Shown one piece after another: positions 19,733 through 28,814 of a stretch of 64,000 bases of DNA; position 1 is the first letter of the stretch, and every line of letters begins with the position of its first letter. The notes below the pieces were generated by a model. That model was not told where the DNA came from. It ran no database searches and saw only the letters and a list, made by a program, of their open reading frames with translations. The stretch lies in contig NZ_MDGK01000044.1 of NCBI RefSeq assembly GCF_001870465.1, positions 1 to 64,000 on the forward strand, written 5' to 3'. The DNA is from Pseudomonas extremorientalis. GTDB lineage: Bacteria > Pseudomonadota > Gammaproteobacteria > Pseudomonadales > Pseudomonadaceae. The position numbers and the translations under genes were made by a program.

Positions 19733-21454
19733 TTAAAGGAAGAAATCCATACGGAAGTAGATCGGCGCTTCACGTTCAGTGATCGGCCCCGGTCGTTCCA
19801 AAGAGTGTGCAAAGGTCACTGTGGCCGCGACGTTCTTGCCGCGAGCAAACAGTTCCAGGGAATTGCTGGTCATGCGCCCATGCTGTTCGGCGTTGTAGCG
19901 ACCGTGGCGGATCACGCCCTGGTCGTAGCCGAGGCTGGTGCCGTATTCGCTGAACACCGGCTGCATCCAGGCCCAGGTCACCGGGCGGCTCCAGCGCAAA
20001 TCGTTGCGCCAGTAGCCGCCGCTGTCGCCGGACAGGCTTTGATCCTTGTAGCCGCGAATCGAGGACTGCCCACCCAGGCTCATGCGTTGCGGGCTGAACA
20101 GCACGTCTTCGCTGCGTTGGCCGGTCATCAGGCTGCTGAAGCTGAATGACTCGCCCCATAGCTTGAACGGGTACAGGTAGCTCAGGGTCGCGGTGTATTT
20201 GCGGTAGCGCGCATCGGCCTGGCCGGGGCGTGGGTTGTGGTTGGCCTGGGCGTCGAAGGCGCCGATGCCGTCCTGCATGCCCAGGTCGATGTTGAGGAAT
20301 GAACCGCCAATGCGCCGGCCGTGGTTGATGCCAAATTGCGCTTCGCTGAGGCGGTTGCTGCTCAGGGCGAGCTTGCTGTCCTCGATGAAGTTGTTGGTGC
20401 GCAGGTAGGCCACGCCGGTGCTCAGAGAAGTCTTGCTCAGGGCGTCGCGGTGGACGACCCGCTCCAAGCGCAACTGGTGGCTCTGGCTGTCACCGGACTG
20501 CTTGAAGTTGAAGCCGCTGGCCTGGGCCAGGGAGCGGTATTCAGTCTCGCTGTAGCTGTAATTGAGGTTCCACCAGCCAAACGGCAGGTTGTAGTTGAGC
20601 ATTGAGTTGCGCGAGGTCTTCTGGTGGTCGCTGACGGCATCGTGGCCGCCGCGCAGGGAGAGTTGGTCGGCAAGGCCGAGAGGGTTATCCCAATCCAGGC
20701 TGGCGCCCCACTGCTGCTCGCCAGTGGCGCGCTGGCCGCCGTTGTGACGCGACAGGCCGACGCGCCAGGGTTTCTGCGGGGTATTTTTGACCAGCACTTC
20801 GCTGCCGCCTACTTCTTTGCCGGGAGCCAACTCCATCTGGGCCTGGTTCGAGGGCAGACGATTCAGTTGATCCACCATCTGCTCGATTTCACGCAGGTTG
20901 AGCAATTCACCCTTTTTGCCTGGAAAACTCATCGCGAGTTGCCGGTCGGTGATGCCGCTGCCCTGCTCGCCCTTCAATCCTTCGAGCCTGCCTTCGACTA
21001 CCTGGATCTTGAGCACGCCGCTGGAGAGGTCTTGTTGCGGCAGGTAGGCACGGCTGGTGACCAGTCCTTTGGCCAGGTAGTGGTCGGTGATGAGCTTGAG
21101 CACCTCATTGAGTTGCGGTACGCCCAGGCATTGCCCGATGTAGGGCTGGATCAGCGCGTTGCGTTCGCGTTCAGACAGCGCGTCGGCACCGGTGAGTTCG
21201 ATGGCCTTGATGGCGAAGCAGCGGGTGTCAGCAGGCGCCGTCGGTTTGGCAGGAGCGACGGCTTTGCCGGGCAGGTCCTTGAGTTCGTCGAGGCGGCGTT
21301 GTTGCTCTTGAAGCAGACGATCCTGGCGATCACGGATCAGATCAGTGACGCCCGGGGTGCTCTGCGGGGTCGCGCCTTGAGCCGTCCCGGCGAAGCCCAG
21401 GCAAAAACAAGCGGACAGCAGGCCAAGCCTGGTCCGGCGTACCAAACGCCACAT
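19733..21454 (-). CDS. cdiB: TpsB/CdiB two-partner-secretion outer-membrane transporter
   Basis: A 573-residue FhaC/ShlB-family Omp85 protein that exports the CdiA effector across the outer membrane. It has a signal peptide (LLSACFCLGFAGTAQG), a coiled, charged N-terminal segment (RDRQDRLLQEQQRRLDELK), a POTRA region near 80-160 (including RCFAIKAIELTGAD and LVTSRAYLPQQDL), a second POTRA-like part, and a 16-strand barrel. The conserved RGY motif lies near residue 465 (SSIRGYKDQSLSGDSGGYW). It ends FRMDFFL, short like other TpsB barrels. It is first in the operon: stop 33 bp before the effector start. The upstream 183 bp holds a GTACAA palindrome and a possible sigma-70 promoter. Confidence 0.95.
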   Translation of the reverse strand: MWRLVRRTRLGLLSACFCLGFAGTAQGATPQSTPGVTDLIRDRQDRLLQEQQRRLDELKDLPGKAVAPAKPTAPADTRCFAIKAIELTGADALSERERNALIQPYIGQCLGVPQLNEVLKLITDHYLAKGLVTSRAYLPQQDLSSGVLKIQVVEGRLEGLKGEQGSGITDRQLAMSFPGKKGELLNLREIEQMVDQLNRLPSNQAQMELAPGKEVGGSEVLVKNTPQKPWRVGLSRHNGGQRATGEQQWGASLDWDNPLGLADQLSLRGGHDAVSDHQKTSRNSMLNYNLPFGWWNLNYSYSETEYRSLAQASGFNFKQSGDSQSHQLRLERVVHRDALSKTSLSTGVAYLRTNNFIEDSKLALSSNRLSEAQFGINHGRRIGGSFLNIDLGMQDGIGAFDAQANHNPRPGQADARYRKYTATLSYLYPFKLWGESFSFSSLMTGQRSEDVLFSPQRMSLGGQSSIRGYKDQSLSGDSGGYWRNDLRWSRPVTWAWMQPVFSEYGTSLGYDQGVIRHGRYNAEQHGRMTSNSLELFARGKNVAATVTFAHSLERPGPITEREAPIYFRMDFFL

Positions 21455-21532
21455 TTCTAGATCCCTCTATATGGCGTAGTGCCATCAATGAGCGGCGATC
21501 TTAAGATGGCGATATAGTGGCGTCAATTAAAT

Positions 21533-21546
21533 GTACAACTTTGTAC
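21533..21546. promoter_or_regulatory. GTACAA-CT-TTGTAC palindrome upstream of tpsB
   Basis: A perfect 6-2-6 inverted repeat about 80 bp before the tpsB start, in the only non-coding stretch before the CDI operon. On the minus strand TTGTAC is followed about 16 bp later by TATATC, so the palindrome may overlap a -35 element. It could be an operator. No regulator is identified. Confidence 0.4.
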
Positions 21547-21637
21547 CACTACCGACTCCAAGAGAATGGGTATTGCCGGCCTTGGGTGGGCCGACTGCTG
21601 CCTCTCACAACATCGGCCCTAAGCGGTCGCTCGCCGG

Positions 21638-22417
21638 TTAACGACGGACCATCGATTCGCCCAGACGTGTCAGAGCTGCACGTAGTTCTCGGTCATTACC
21701 TCCGAGCGCATTACTGGCGATGGCTGCGTTTCTCAACAGGATCGACGCCGCATGTTCGATGTGCTCCTTGAGCAGACGGTCGGACGGACCGGACAAGGTC
21801 AGCGCCCCTTTCAACTCATGGCCCATGGCAAACACCGGCACTGATACGGCGGTAGTTTCCGGGTCCCGCTCGCCGAAGGAGCAGGCCCAGAAGCGTTCGC
21901 GGACCTCGGTCAATGCAGGCTCCGCATCGCGGGAAAAGGCCCGAAGGATCTTGCCTGACGCTCCGGCCTGCAACGGAAAGCGCGCGCCTTCCAGCACCGA
22001 AACCCGCACCGCACGCTTGGGCTCGACCCGAAACAACACGACGCGGCTGCCGTTTTCCAGCACGTAGAACGAAGAGGTTTCACCGCTTTCCTCAGTGATC
22101 GACTCCAGCAAGGGGTGAATCACGTCGCGCAGTCGGAACGAGGTCTGGTACAGCTGCGACAAACGCAGAGGCTCAGGGCCGACCGAGTAACGACCATCGG
22201 TGAGGCGACGGACGAACCCGGCTTTTTCCAGCGAGGCGATCAGGCGCAGGATGGTGCTTTTGTACAACCCCGTCCGCCGCGCGATTTCGGCCAGGGCCAG
22301 ACAGTCCTGCTCGATGCTGAAGGCCGACAAAATGGCAAATGCGCGGTCGACGGCAGCCACGCCGCCTTCGGCACTGGCGGCCTGGTCGGAAAGGTTTTTT
22401 TCAGATTCGGTAGTCAT
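21638..22417 (-). CDS. IclR-family transcriptional regulator
   Basis: About 259 residues. An N-terminal winged helix-turn-helix lies near residues 20-85 (including LALAEIARRTGLYKSTILRL), followed by an IclR effector domain (TGETSSFY-like segment, FPLQAGASGKILRAF, ALTLSGPSDRL). IclR proteins bind small acids and control nearby catabolic genes. It is last in the minus-strand cluster (lyase, CoA-transferase, MFS) and probably controls the divergent promoter at 26079-26406, where 17-bp near-palindromes occur. A GTG six bases further upstream is an alternative start; neither has a strong ribosome binding site. Confidence 0.88.
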   Translation of the reverse strand: MTTESEKNLSDQAASAEGGVAAVDRAFAILSAFSIEQDCLALAEIARRTGLYKSTILRLIASLEKAGFVRRLTDGRYSVGPEPLRLSQLYQTSFRLRDVIHPLLESITEESGETSSFYVLENGSRVVLFRVEPKRAVRVSVLEGARFPLQAGASGKILRAFSRDAEPALTEVRERFWACSFGERDPETTAVSVPVFAMGHELKGALTLSGPSDRLLKEHIEHAASILLRNAAIASNALGGNDRELRAALTRLGESMVRR

Positions 22418-22537
22418 AGACACTCATTGTCGATTCGTCGCTCGCAGGCGGCGGATGATTCGCAAACCACCCCGCCAACCCGCAAGACAATATCAGAGCC
22501 GCCCGATCCCTTCTGAAAAAAGTGCAGCCGCTGCTCA

Positions 22538-23854
22538 CTACTCGCGCAGGAAGAAGCGAAGCGAGACGACCATTGCTGCGGCAACGAACATGATGCAGCC
22601 CATGACCATCAGACCTGCGGTGAACGACCCGGTGTAGTCCTTCAAAAAGCCCATCAGGTAAGGCCCGACAAACCCGCCAAACGCGCCAATGGAATTGATC
22701 AGTGCGATTCCACCCGCTGCGGCTTGCCCGCGCAGGAACTTGCCCGGCAAAGTGTAGAAAATCGTCTTGCCAGCGATCGTGCCGATCAGCGCTAAAGTAA
22801 TCCCTGCCAGTGCCGGAACCAGCGCGTCCATTCGCAGCGCCAGGATTAACGCAAAGCCTGCCAGCAGCATGGCCACGGTCAGGTTGAAAATGCCTTTGCC
22901 GGTACGGTCCACATGTTTGGCCCAGATCAGTAGCGCTACAGTGGCAAAGAAGTACGGAATGGCCGCAACCCAGCCGATCATGCTGACTTCGACACCATGG
23001 GCCTTGAGCATCTGCGGCAACCAGATACCGATGCCGTAGGAGCCCAGGGTGAAGCTGAAGGTGATCGAGCTGAGAATCCACACGCGTGGGTCTTTGAGTG
23101 CGGCCTTGAAGCCATGGCTGTGCTGACCCTTGCTCTGCTCTTCGGCGAGCATGCCGGTCAGCACATGGCGTTCTTCGGCGGTCAGCCATTTGGCCTCGGC
23201 CGGGTGGTTGGTCAGCACCTTCAAGGTAATCAAACCGAGGATGCACGCTGGCACCCCTTCGATGAGAAACATCCATTGCCAACCCGCAAGCCCGAGCAAA
23301 CCGTGCATCTGCAACAGCCAGATCGACAGCGGCCCACCCACCAGAAACGAGATCGGCGTGGCCACGGTAAACCAGGCCAACACCCGCGTGCGGTATTGCG
23401 CGGGGAACCACAGGGTAAGGAAGAAAATCACGCCGGGAAAGAAGCCGGCTTCAGCGATGCCGAGGATCAAGCGCACAATATAAAAGCTGTACGGCCCGAC
23501 GATCATCGCGGTGGCAGCAGCGGCCAGGCCCCAAGTGATCATGATCCGCGCCATCCACAGGCGGGCGCCGAAACGGTACATCGCCAGATTGCTCGGCACT
23601 TCGCACAGGCAGTAGCCGAAGAACATGATGCCCGCGCCAAGGCCGAACTGCGTGGCGGTCAGGCCCAACTGCTCGGTCATCTGCAACGCGGCGTAGCCGA
23701 CGCTGGTGCGGTCCAGGTAATTGAAGAAATACGCCAGCGCGAGCAAGGGGATCAAGCGCCAGGCGGCCTTGTGCAGGACGCGGGTCTGTTCGGCATCCAG
23801 GGAGCGCACGCTGCTGATATCGCTGCTGTGCGGGGGTGTCGTGACGATGGCCAT
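22538..23854 (-). CDS. MFS transporter, anion:cation symporter (ACS) type
   Basis: A 438-residue inner-membrane protein with twelve predicted membrane segments and the pattern of the ACS family (phthalate/tartrate permease type): AYFFNYLDRTSVGYAALQM at the first segment and GLGAGIMFFGYCLCEVPSNL after it. Such carriers take up organic anions with protons. The ATG at 23854 is chosen because GAGGAA lies six bases before it; a start 18 bp further upstream has no such site. It lies between the CoA-transferase and the IclR gene, so the likely substrate is the acid handled by those enzymes. The cluster has a second, unrelated transporter at 27442. Confidence 0.9.
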   Translation of the reverse strand: MAIVTTPPHSSDISSVRSLDAEQTRVLHKAAWRLIPLLALAYFFNYLDRTSVGYAALQMTEQLGLTATQFGLGAGIMFFGYCLCEVPSNLAMYRFGARLWMARIMITWGLAAAATAMIVGPYSFYIVRLILGIAEAGFFPGVIFFLTLWFPAQYRTRVLAWFTVATPISFLVGGPLSIWLLQMHGLLGLAGWQWMFLIEGVPACILGLITLKVLTNHPAEAKWLTAEERHVLTGMLAEEQSKGQHSHGFKAALKDPRVWILSSITFSFTLGSYGIGIWLPQMLKAHGVEVSMIGWVAAIPYFFATVALLIWAKHVDRTGKGIFNLTVAMLLAGFALILALRMDALVPALAGITLALIGTIAGKTIFYTLPGKFLRGQAAAGGIALINSIGAFGGFVGPYLMGFLKDYTGSFTAGLMVMGCIMFVAAAMVVSLRFFLRE

Positions 23855-23885
23855 GACGGGTTTCCTCAGCATTTATTTTTATAAG

Positions 23886-23910
23886 GCTGACGGCGGGAAT
23901 GTCCGTCAGC
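23886..23910 (-). terminator. Hairpin after the CoA-transferase gene
   Basis: GCTGACGG and CCGTCAGC form an 8-bp perfect stem with a 9-base loop, 30 bp past the stop of the CoA-transferase. On the minus strand it is followed by an A/T-rich run without a clean U-tract, so it may attenuate transcription into the MFS gene and not end it. Confidence 0.45.
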
Positions 23911-23940
23911 TACAGGAATCAGGAATCCCTTCCAGCGGTA

Positions 23941-25140
23941 TCAGCGAACGATGCCACGCCCGCGCAACGCTTCGATGTCACCCGACGCGTAGCCCATTTC
24001 TTCGAGCAGCTCGGCAGAGTGACTGCCCATTTGCGGCACATTGAGGCGGGTATTGAAGCGACGACCATTCATCTCGAACGGCAGCATTGGCACCTTGACC
24101 GCGTCGCCATTCTCCAGCGTCAGATGGGCCAGCCCACCCGACTCGTTCAGGTGCCGGTCCTCGAACAGGTCCTGCGGCCGCTGGATCGGCGAAAACGGCA
24201 GGCCCGTCTGCTCGCACAGGTCCATGACCTCCTGCTTGCTCATTTGCGCCAGACGCTCGCGGACCTGCGGCAGAATCCTCGCCCGGGCCTGCACGCGCTG
24301 GGTGTTTTTCGCCAGTCCAGGGTCGCGCCCCAGCTCTGTAAAGCCAAAACCCTGGCAGAAATTGACCCACTGGCTGTCGCTCACCACGCCCATGAACACC
24401 TGCTCATCGCCCAGGGTATTGAACACGTCGTAGATCGCCCAGGCTGACAAACGACTGGGCATCGGCGCGGCAGGCTTGCCAGTGGTTGCCATCTGCATCA
24501 TGTGTTGCCCCACCAGAAACGCTGAGTTCTCGAACAGCCCGGTCTGCACGAACTGCCCTTCCCCGGTGTTTTTGCGTTGCCACAGCGCCGCCAGAATCGA
24601 GATGGCGCTGAACATACCGCCCATTACGTCATTGACCGAGGCACCGGCGCGTAGCGGGCGGCCTTCGGGACCCGTCATGTAGGCCAGGCCCGTCATCATC
24701 TGCACCACCTCGTCCAGCGCAGTGCGATGTTCATACGGCCCCGGCAGAAAGCCTTTCATCGAGCTGTAGATGATGTCCGGCTTGATCGCCTTGACCTGCT
24801 CGTAGCCCAGGCCGAGCTTGTCCATGGCGCCGGGACGAAAGTTCTCGGTGACCACATCGGCGCTTTCGATCAGCTTGCGCACCGCGGCCATGCCTTCCTC
24901 GGTCTTGATGTCAACCGCGAAGCTTTTTTTGTTGCGGTTGTAGGTCATCCAGTAGCCAGCGCCGGAGCCGGTCAGGCGACGCGTGTTGTCACCCTCGGGC
25001 GTCGGCTCGACCTTGATCACTTCAGCGCCGAGGTCAGCCAGCACCAGCCCACAGGTCGGGCCCATGACCATGTGCACGAACTCGACCACGCGCACGCCTG
25101 CCAGCGGCAGCGCCTGAAGGTTCCGATTGAGCAGGCTCAT
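23941..25140 (-). CDS. CaiB/BaiF family III CoA-transferase
   Basis: A 399-residue cytosolic enzyme of CoA-transferase family III, which moves CoA from an acyl-CoA donor to a carboxylic acid. Typical blocks are present: VVEFVHMVMGPTCGLVLADLGAEVIKVEP at the N-terminus (given here as a family block), a lysine-rich RNKKSFAVD, and the region with the expected catalytic aspartate (RTALDEVVQMMTGLAYMTG). Its start overlaps the end of the lyase gene by 4 bp, so the two are co-translated. I infer that it activates the substrate of the lyase. Confidence 0.9.
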   Translation of the reverse strand: MSLLNRNLQALPLAGVRVVEFVHMVMGPTCGLVLADLGAEVIKVEPTPEGDNTRRLTGSGAGYWMTYNRNKKSFAVDIKTEEGMAAVRKLIESADVVTENFRPGAMDKLGLGYEQVKAIKPDIIYSSMKGFLPGPYEHRTALDEVVQMMTGLAYMTGPEGRPLRAGASVNDVMGGMFSAISILAALWQRKNTGEGQFVQTGLFENSAFLVGQHMMQMATTGKPAAPMPSRLSAWAIYDVFNTLGDEQVFMGVVSDSQWVNFCQGFGFTELGRDPGLAKNTQRVQARARILPQVRERLAQMSKQEVMDLCEQTGLPFSPIQRPQDLFEDRHLNESGGLAHLTLENGDAVKVPMLPFEMNGRRFNTRLNVPQMGSHSAELLEEMGYASGDIEALRGRGIVR

Positions 25141-26078
25141 CGCGCACCTCCGGCGTAATGGAAATTCTTGCCGACGCCTGCGTCAGGGATGAAGCCATAC
25201 AGCGGCTCTCCCGGCAGGCCCTGTTTCAGCCAGGCGCGAGCGGCCACCAGCTTGTCGATGTCCACGCCGGTGCGCAGGCCCATGGACTCGAGCAGGTAGA
25301 CCAGATCCTCGGTCACGATATTGCCCGACGCCCCCGGCGCATACGGGCAACCGCCGATACCGCCCTGAGAGGCATCGATGGTGGTGACGCCAACGTCCAG
25401 CGCCGCGACCACATTGGCCAGGCCCTGCCCACGGGTATTGTGAAAATGCGCGCTGCCGGCCTTGCTGCCGATCTCGTTGCGCAGACGGGTGAACACGCGA
25501 CGCACCTGCGCCGGATTGGCGTACCCCACAGTGTCGGCGAGCCCGACTTCATCGACGCCCAGCTCGACCATCGTAAGGGCCATGCGCAGCACGTCGTCCT
25601 CGGGCACCTCGCCCTGAATCGTGCAACCGAACACCGTCGACAGCCCGGCCTCGACCTCGACGTGCGGGAAGCGCTCGTTGCGCAGGGCCATCACCGTGCG
25701 CACTTCGTCGTAGACCTGTTGATGGGTCTTGCGGATGTTGGCCAGTGAATGGGGCTCGCTGACGGAAATGGGCAGGGTGATCTTTTGTACGCCCGCGTTG
25801 AACGCTGCCTCGGCGCCCTTGAGGTTCGGCACCAGCGCGGTAACGAACACGTCCGAACGCTGACGCATGTGCGCCACCAACTCGGCGGCATCGGCCATTT
25901 GCGGCAGCAGTCTGGGGGACACGAACGAGCCGACCTCGATCTCCTTCAAGCCAGCGTCGGCCAGGGCCGTCAGCCAGTGAAGCTTGAGCGCAGTGGGCAT
26001 GGTCGCGCTAATGCTTTGCAGGCCATCACGGGGGCCGACCTCGCTGATCAGGATGTCCAGGTTGTTATTAGAGTTCAT
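25137..26078 (-). CDS. HMG-CoA lyase family enzyme
   Basis: A 313-residue DRE-TIM metallolyase that splits a branched 3-hydroxyacyl-CoA into acetyl-CoA and a keto acid. The active-site parts of HMG-CoA lyase are visible: SEVGPRDGLQ with Asp18, the HFHNTRG pair of metal-binding histidines, and the GGCPYAPGASGN loop with the catalytic cysteine near residue 243. The length is normal. Because a CoA-transferase is translated with it and no leucine-degradation (liu) genes are nearby, the substrate may be HMG-CoA, citramalyl-CoA or a similar compound. It is the first gene of the minus-strand operon and faces the SMP-30 gene across a 328-bp regulatory region. Confidence 0.88.
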   Translation of the reverse strand: MNSNNNLDILISEVGPRDGLQSISATMPTALKLHWLTALADAGLKEIEVGSFVSPRLLPQMADAAELVAHMRQRSDVFVTALVPNLKGAEAAFNAGVQKITLPISVSEPHSLANIRKTHQQVYDEVRTVMALRNERFPHVEVEAGLSTVFGCTIQGEVPEDDVLRMALTMVELGVDEVGLADTVGYANPAQVRRVFTRLRNEIGSKAGSAHFHNTRGQGLANVVAALDVGVTTIDASQGGIGGCPYAPGASGNIVTEDLVYLLESMGLRTGVDIDKLVAARAWLKQGLPGEPLYGFIPDAGVGKNFHYAGGAR

Positions 26079-26108
26079 CGCCGGGTCTCCGGGTGGTGGA
26101 ATGCAATA

Positions 26109-26125
26109 GTTCTATCTGACAGAAC
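26109..26125. promoter_or_regulatory. 17-bp near-palindrome, candidate IclR operator (left copy)
   Basis: The sequence GTTCTATCTGACAGAAC has perfect GTTCT/AGAAC arms. A half-site-like GTTCTG follows at 26129. It lies 31 bp before the lyase start. An exact reverse-complement copy lies at 26315. Palindromes of this size near IclR-controlled genes are often operators; the assignment is inferred. Confidence 0.6.
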
Positions 26126-26314
26126 ACTGTTCTGAAATAATCATGAGCCGACAAAATCCCACTGTCAACGCCTCTCATCCCGAGCGATGCGCCAGGGCGC
26201 TCCCGAGTGCGTTGGGAGTGCCTGGTGATGAATGGCGAAATGAAAAACAGACAATCCCGGTGGGTTGACAGCTGAAAAAATAAAGTCGAACCTTGTTCTA
26301 TCTGCAAACACAAC

Positions 26315-26331
26315 GTTCTGTCAGATAGAAC
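26315..26331. promoter_or_regulatory. 17-bp near-palindrome, candidate IclR operator (right copy)
   Basis: GTTCTGTCAGATAGAAC is the exact reverse complement of the copy at 26109. A further partial copy (GTTCTATCTG) begins at 26295, so this side has a double site. It lies about 75 bp upstream of the SMP-30 start. The rest of the 328-bp intergenic region shows nothing else that I can name. Confidence 0.6.
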
Positions 26332-26406
26332 AAAAACAATAAGGCGAAAAGGTCTCGTCACCAGCAAGATCGGTGCTTTCCGTTCGCCCCCGTAGGAGCT
26401 GATCCT

Positions 26407-27333
26407 GTGAGCCTGTATGCCCCGCCTCGCGATTTGTCGACCCGCGTGTTCACCACGCTGCCCGAAGAATTCTGGAAAGACGGCGACTCCGACTGGGTAC
26501 GCGCCAACAAACCAGGGCAGAAGGTCAAAAGCTTTCTCGAAGGGCCGTCCTTCGACCGGGACGGCAACCTGTACGTCACCGACATTCCCTACGGCCGCAT
26601 CCTGCGCATCGACCCTCAAGGCCACTGGACGTTGATCGCCGAGTACGATGGCTGGCCCAACGGTTTGAAAATCCACCGCGACGGGCGGATTTTCATCGCC
26701 GATTACAAGCAAGGGATCCTGACGCTCGCTCCGCACACCGGCGCGGTGACGCCGTTCCTCACTCACAGTCGCAGCGAAGGCTTCAAGGGTGTCAACGACC
26801 TATTCTTCGATGCCGGCGGCAAGCTGTACTTCACCGATCAGGGCCAGACCGGCCAGCAGGACCCGACCGGTCGCGTCTACGCCTATGATCTGGAAAAGCA
26901 GACCCTCACGCGTCTGATCGACAACGGCCCGAGCCCCAATGGCCTTGTCATGGACCTCGCGCAGAACGCGCTCTTCGTGGCGATGACCCGGGGCAACGCT
27001 GTCTGGCGCCTGCCGATCCAACGCGACGGCGGCACCAGCAAGGCGGGCATTTTCACCGCCATGGCCGGGGGCGTCAGTGGCGCCGACGGCATGGCGCTGG
27101 ACAGCGAAGGCAATCTGTATGTGTGCGATGCCGGTAACGGCTGCGTCTGGGTGTTCGACCCTCACGCCGTGCCGCTGTACCGCATTCGCTCGTGCACCCA
27201 AGGCCGCACCCTGACCAACCTGGCGTTCGGTGGCGAGGGCAATCGGCAATTGTTCATCACCGACTCTTCTACCGGTTCCATCCTGGTCACCGACCTGCCC
27301 CACAGCGGCCAGCCGATGTTCTCGCACCACTAA
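26407..27333 (+). CDS. SMP-30/gluconolactonase family lactonase
   Basis: A 308-residue six-bladed beta-propeller protein. Family signatures include FLEGPSFDRDGNLYVTDIPYGRI at the entry (metal-binding Glu and a blade repeat), DGWPNGLKIHRDGRIFIADY, GVNDLFFDAGGKLYFTDQG and NGLVMDLAQNALFVAMT. These proteins hydrolyse sugar or acid lactones with a divalent metal. The GTG at 26407 is preceded by AGGAG at a good distance. No signal peptide is seen, so it is cytosolic. It is divergent from the lyase operon and followed by the CitMHS transporter, which suggests a lactone form of the same acid. Confidence 0.85.
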   Translation: MSLYAPPRDLSTRVFTTLPEEFWKDGDSDWVRANKPGQKVKSFLEGPSFDRDGNLYVTDIPYGRILRIDPQGHWTLIAEYDGWPNGLKIHRDGRIFIADYKQGILTLAPHTGAVTPFLTHSRSEGFKGVNDLFFDAGGKLYFTDQGQTGQQDPTGRVYAYDLEKQTLTRLIDNGPSPNGLVMDLAQNALFVAMTRGNAVWRLPIQRDGGTSKAGIFTAMAGGVSGADGMALDSEGNLYVCDAGNGCVWVFDPHAVPLYRIRSCTQGRTLTNLAFGGEGNRQLFITDSSTGSILVTDLPHSGQPMFSHH

Positions 27334-27441
27334 ACCCGCAACACGCTGAATCCTGTGCGCCTGCTGCACCGGCTTCGTTCGGCCCGAAGAACGCGAGCCG
27401 TCCCGCGCTCGCCCCCTACAAAACCAATAAAAGGGATGCCC

Positions 27442-28728
27442 ATGTTGATCTTTCTGAGCTACGCCATGATCGTCTGCTTCATGTACCTGATCATGAGCAA
27501 GCGCCTTTCACCGCTGGTGGCGCTGCTGCTGGTGCCGATCCTCTTCGGTTGCCTCGGCGGTTTCGCCACGCAACTGGGCGGCATGATGTACGACGGCGTG
27601 AAGATGCTCGCCCCCACCGGCATCATGTTGACCTTCGCGATCCTGTATTTCTGCATGATGACCGACGCCGGTCTGTTCAACCCGCTGATCAAGGTGCTGT
27701 TGCGGCTGGTCAAGGGCGATCCGCGCAAGATCGTTGTCGGCACCGCCGTGCTGGGGTTGTGCGTTGGCCTGGACGGCGACGGCGCAACCACGTACATCAT
27801 CGCCACAGCAGCTTTTTTGCCGCTGTATCGTCTGACCGGCATTCGTTTGCAGGTCATGGCCACCGTGCTACTGCTGGCCATCGGGGTGATGAACATCCTG
27901 CCGTGGGCCGGGCCGTTTTCGCGAGCGGCCAGTGCCATGCACGTCGACATCACCGAGCTGTTTTTACAGATGGTTCCCATCATGATTGCTGGCGGTGTAT
28001 GGGTGATTTTTGCCGCCTGGTGGCTAGGTCGAATGGAATACCGCCGTTTGGGTATTGTCAGCGTCAGCGAAGACAAGGTGCTCGAAGGCTACGCACACGT
28101 TCGCCTGAGCGACCCGAAATTTCTGTTCAATGTGGTCCTGACGGTCGCCCTCATCAGCTCGATGATGCTCAGCCTGATGCCGCTGCCGATCCTGTTCATG
28201 GTCGCCTTCGGCCTGGGTTGCCTGATCAACTACCCGACGCTCAAACAGCAGAAGGAAGTCATCGGTCGGCACGCCGACAATGTGTTGGCCGTGACCCTGC
28301 TGATTTTTGCGGCGGGCATCTTCGTCGGCATCATGGGCGGCACCGGGATGATCAAGGCTATCTCCGATAACCTGATCGCCATCCTGCCAGAGCAGGCTGG
28401 CCACGGCATGTCAGTCATCACCGCGCTGCTCAGCATGCCGTTCACCTACGTCCTGACCAACGACGCGTTCTATTTTGGAGTGCTGCCCATCCTCGCCGAA
28501 ACCGCTGCCCACTACGGCATCGGCCCCCACGAAATGGCCATCGCATCGTTGATCGGCCAGCCAGTGCACCTGCTCAGCCCACTGGTGGCCTCCACTTACC
28601 TACTGTGCGGGCTGCTGGACATTGACTATGGCGATAACCAGCGGGTCTCGCTGAAGTGGACCTTCGGCACCGTGCTGGTGATGTTGGTCGCGGCCATCGC
28701 AACTGGCGCGATCACGGTCATAAACTGA
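27442..28728 (+). CDS. CitMHS-family organic acid transporter
   Basis: A 428-residue inner-membrane protein with about eleven or twelve hydrophobic segments. It resembles the CitMHS citrate-metal:proton symporters (YAMIVCFMYLIMSKRLSPL start; TDAGLFNPL and GLDGDGATTYIIATAAFLPL motifs; a late GQPVHLLSPLVASTYLL block). The ATG at 27442 is chosen because AAAAGGG lies at proper spacing; the ATG at 27436 overlaps that site. It probably shares the transcript of the SMP-30 gene, 108 bp upstream. Substrate: citrate or a citrate-like branched hydroxy acid, inferred. Confidence 0.88.
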   Translation: MLIFLSYAMIVCFMYLIMSKRLSPLVALLLVPILFGCLGGFATQLGGMMYDGVKMLAPTGIMLTFAILYFCMMTDAGLFNPLIKVLLRLVKGDPRKIVVGTAVLGLCVGLDGDGATTYIIATAAFLPLYRLTGIRLQVMATVLLLAIGVMNILPWAGPFSRAASAMHVDITELFLQMVPIMIAGGVWVIFAAWWLGRMEYRRLGIVSVSEDKVLEGYAHVRLSDPKFLFNVVLTVALISSMMLSLMPLPILFMVAFGLGCLINYPTLKQQKEVIGRHADNVLAVTLLIFAAGIFVGIMGGTGMIKAISDNLIAILPEQAGHGMSVITALLSMPFTYVLTNDAFYFGVLPILAETAAHYGIGPHEMAIASLIGQPVHLLSPLVASTYLLCGLLDIDYGDNQRVSLKWTFGTVLVMLVAAIATGAITVIN

Positions 28729-28814
28729 ATGCTCAACAGGTTGATTTGCGGATCTGGATGTCAATGCAGCGAGGCAATTTCAACAACCCTGAACCGGCTC
28801 TACCGTACAACCGC

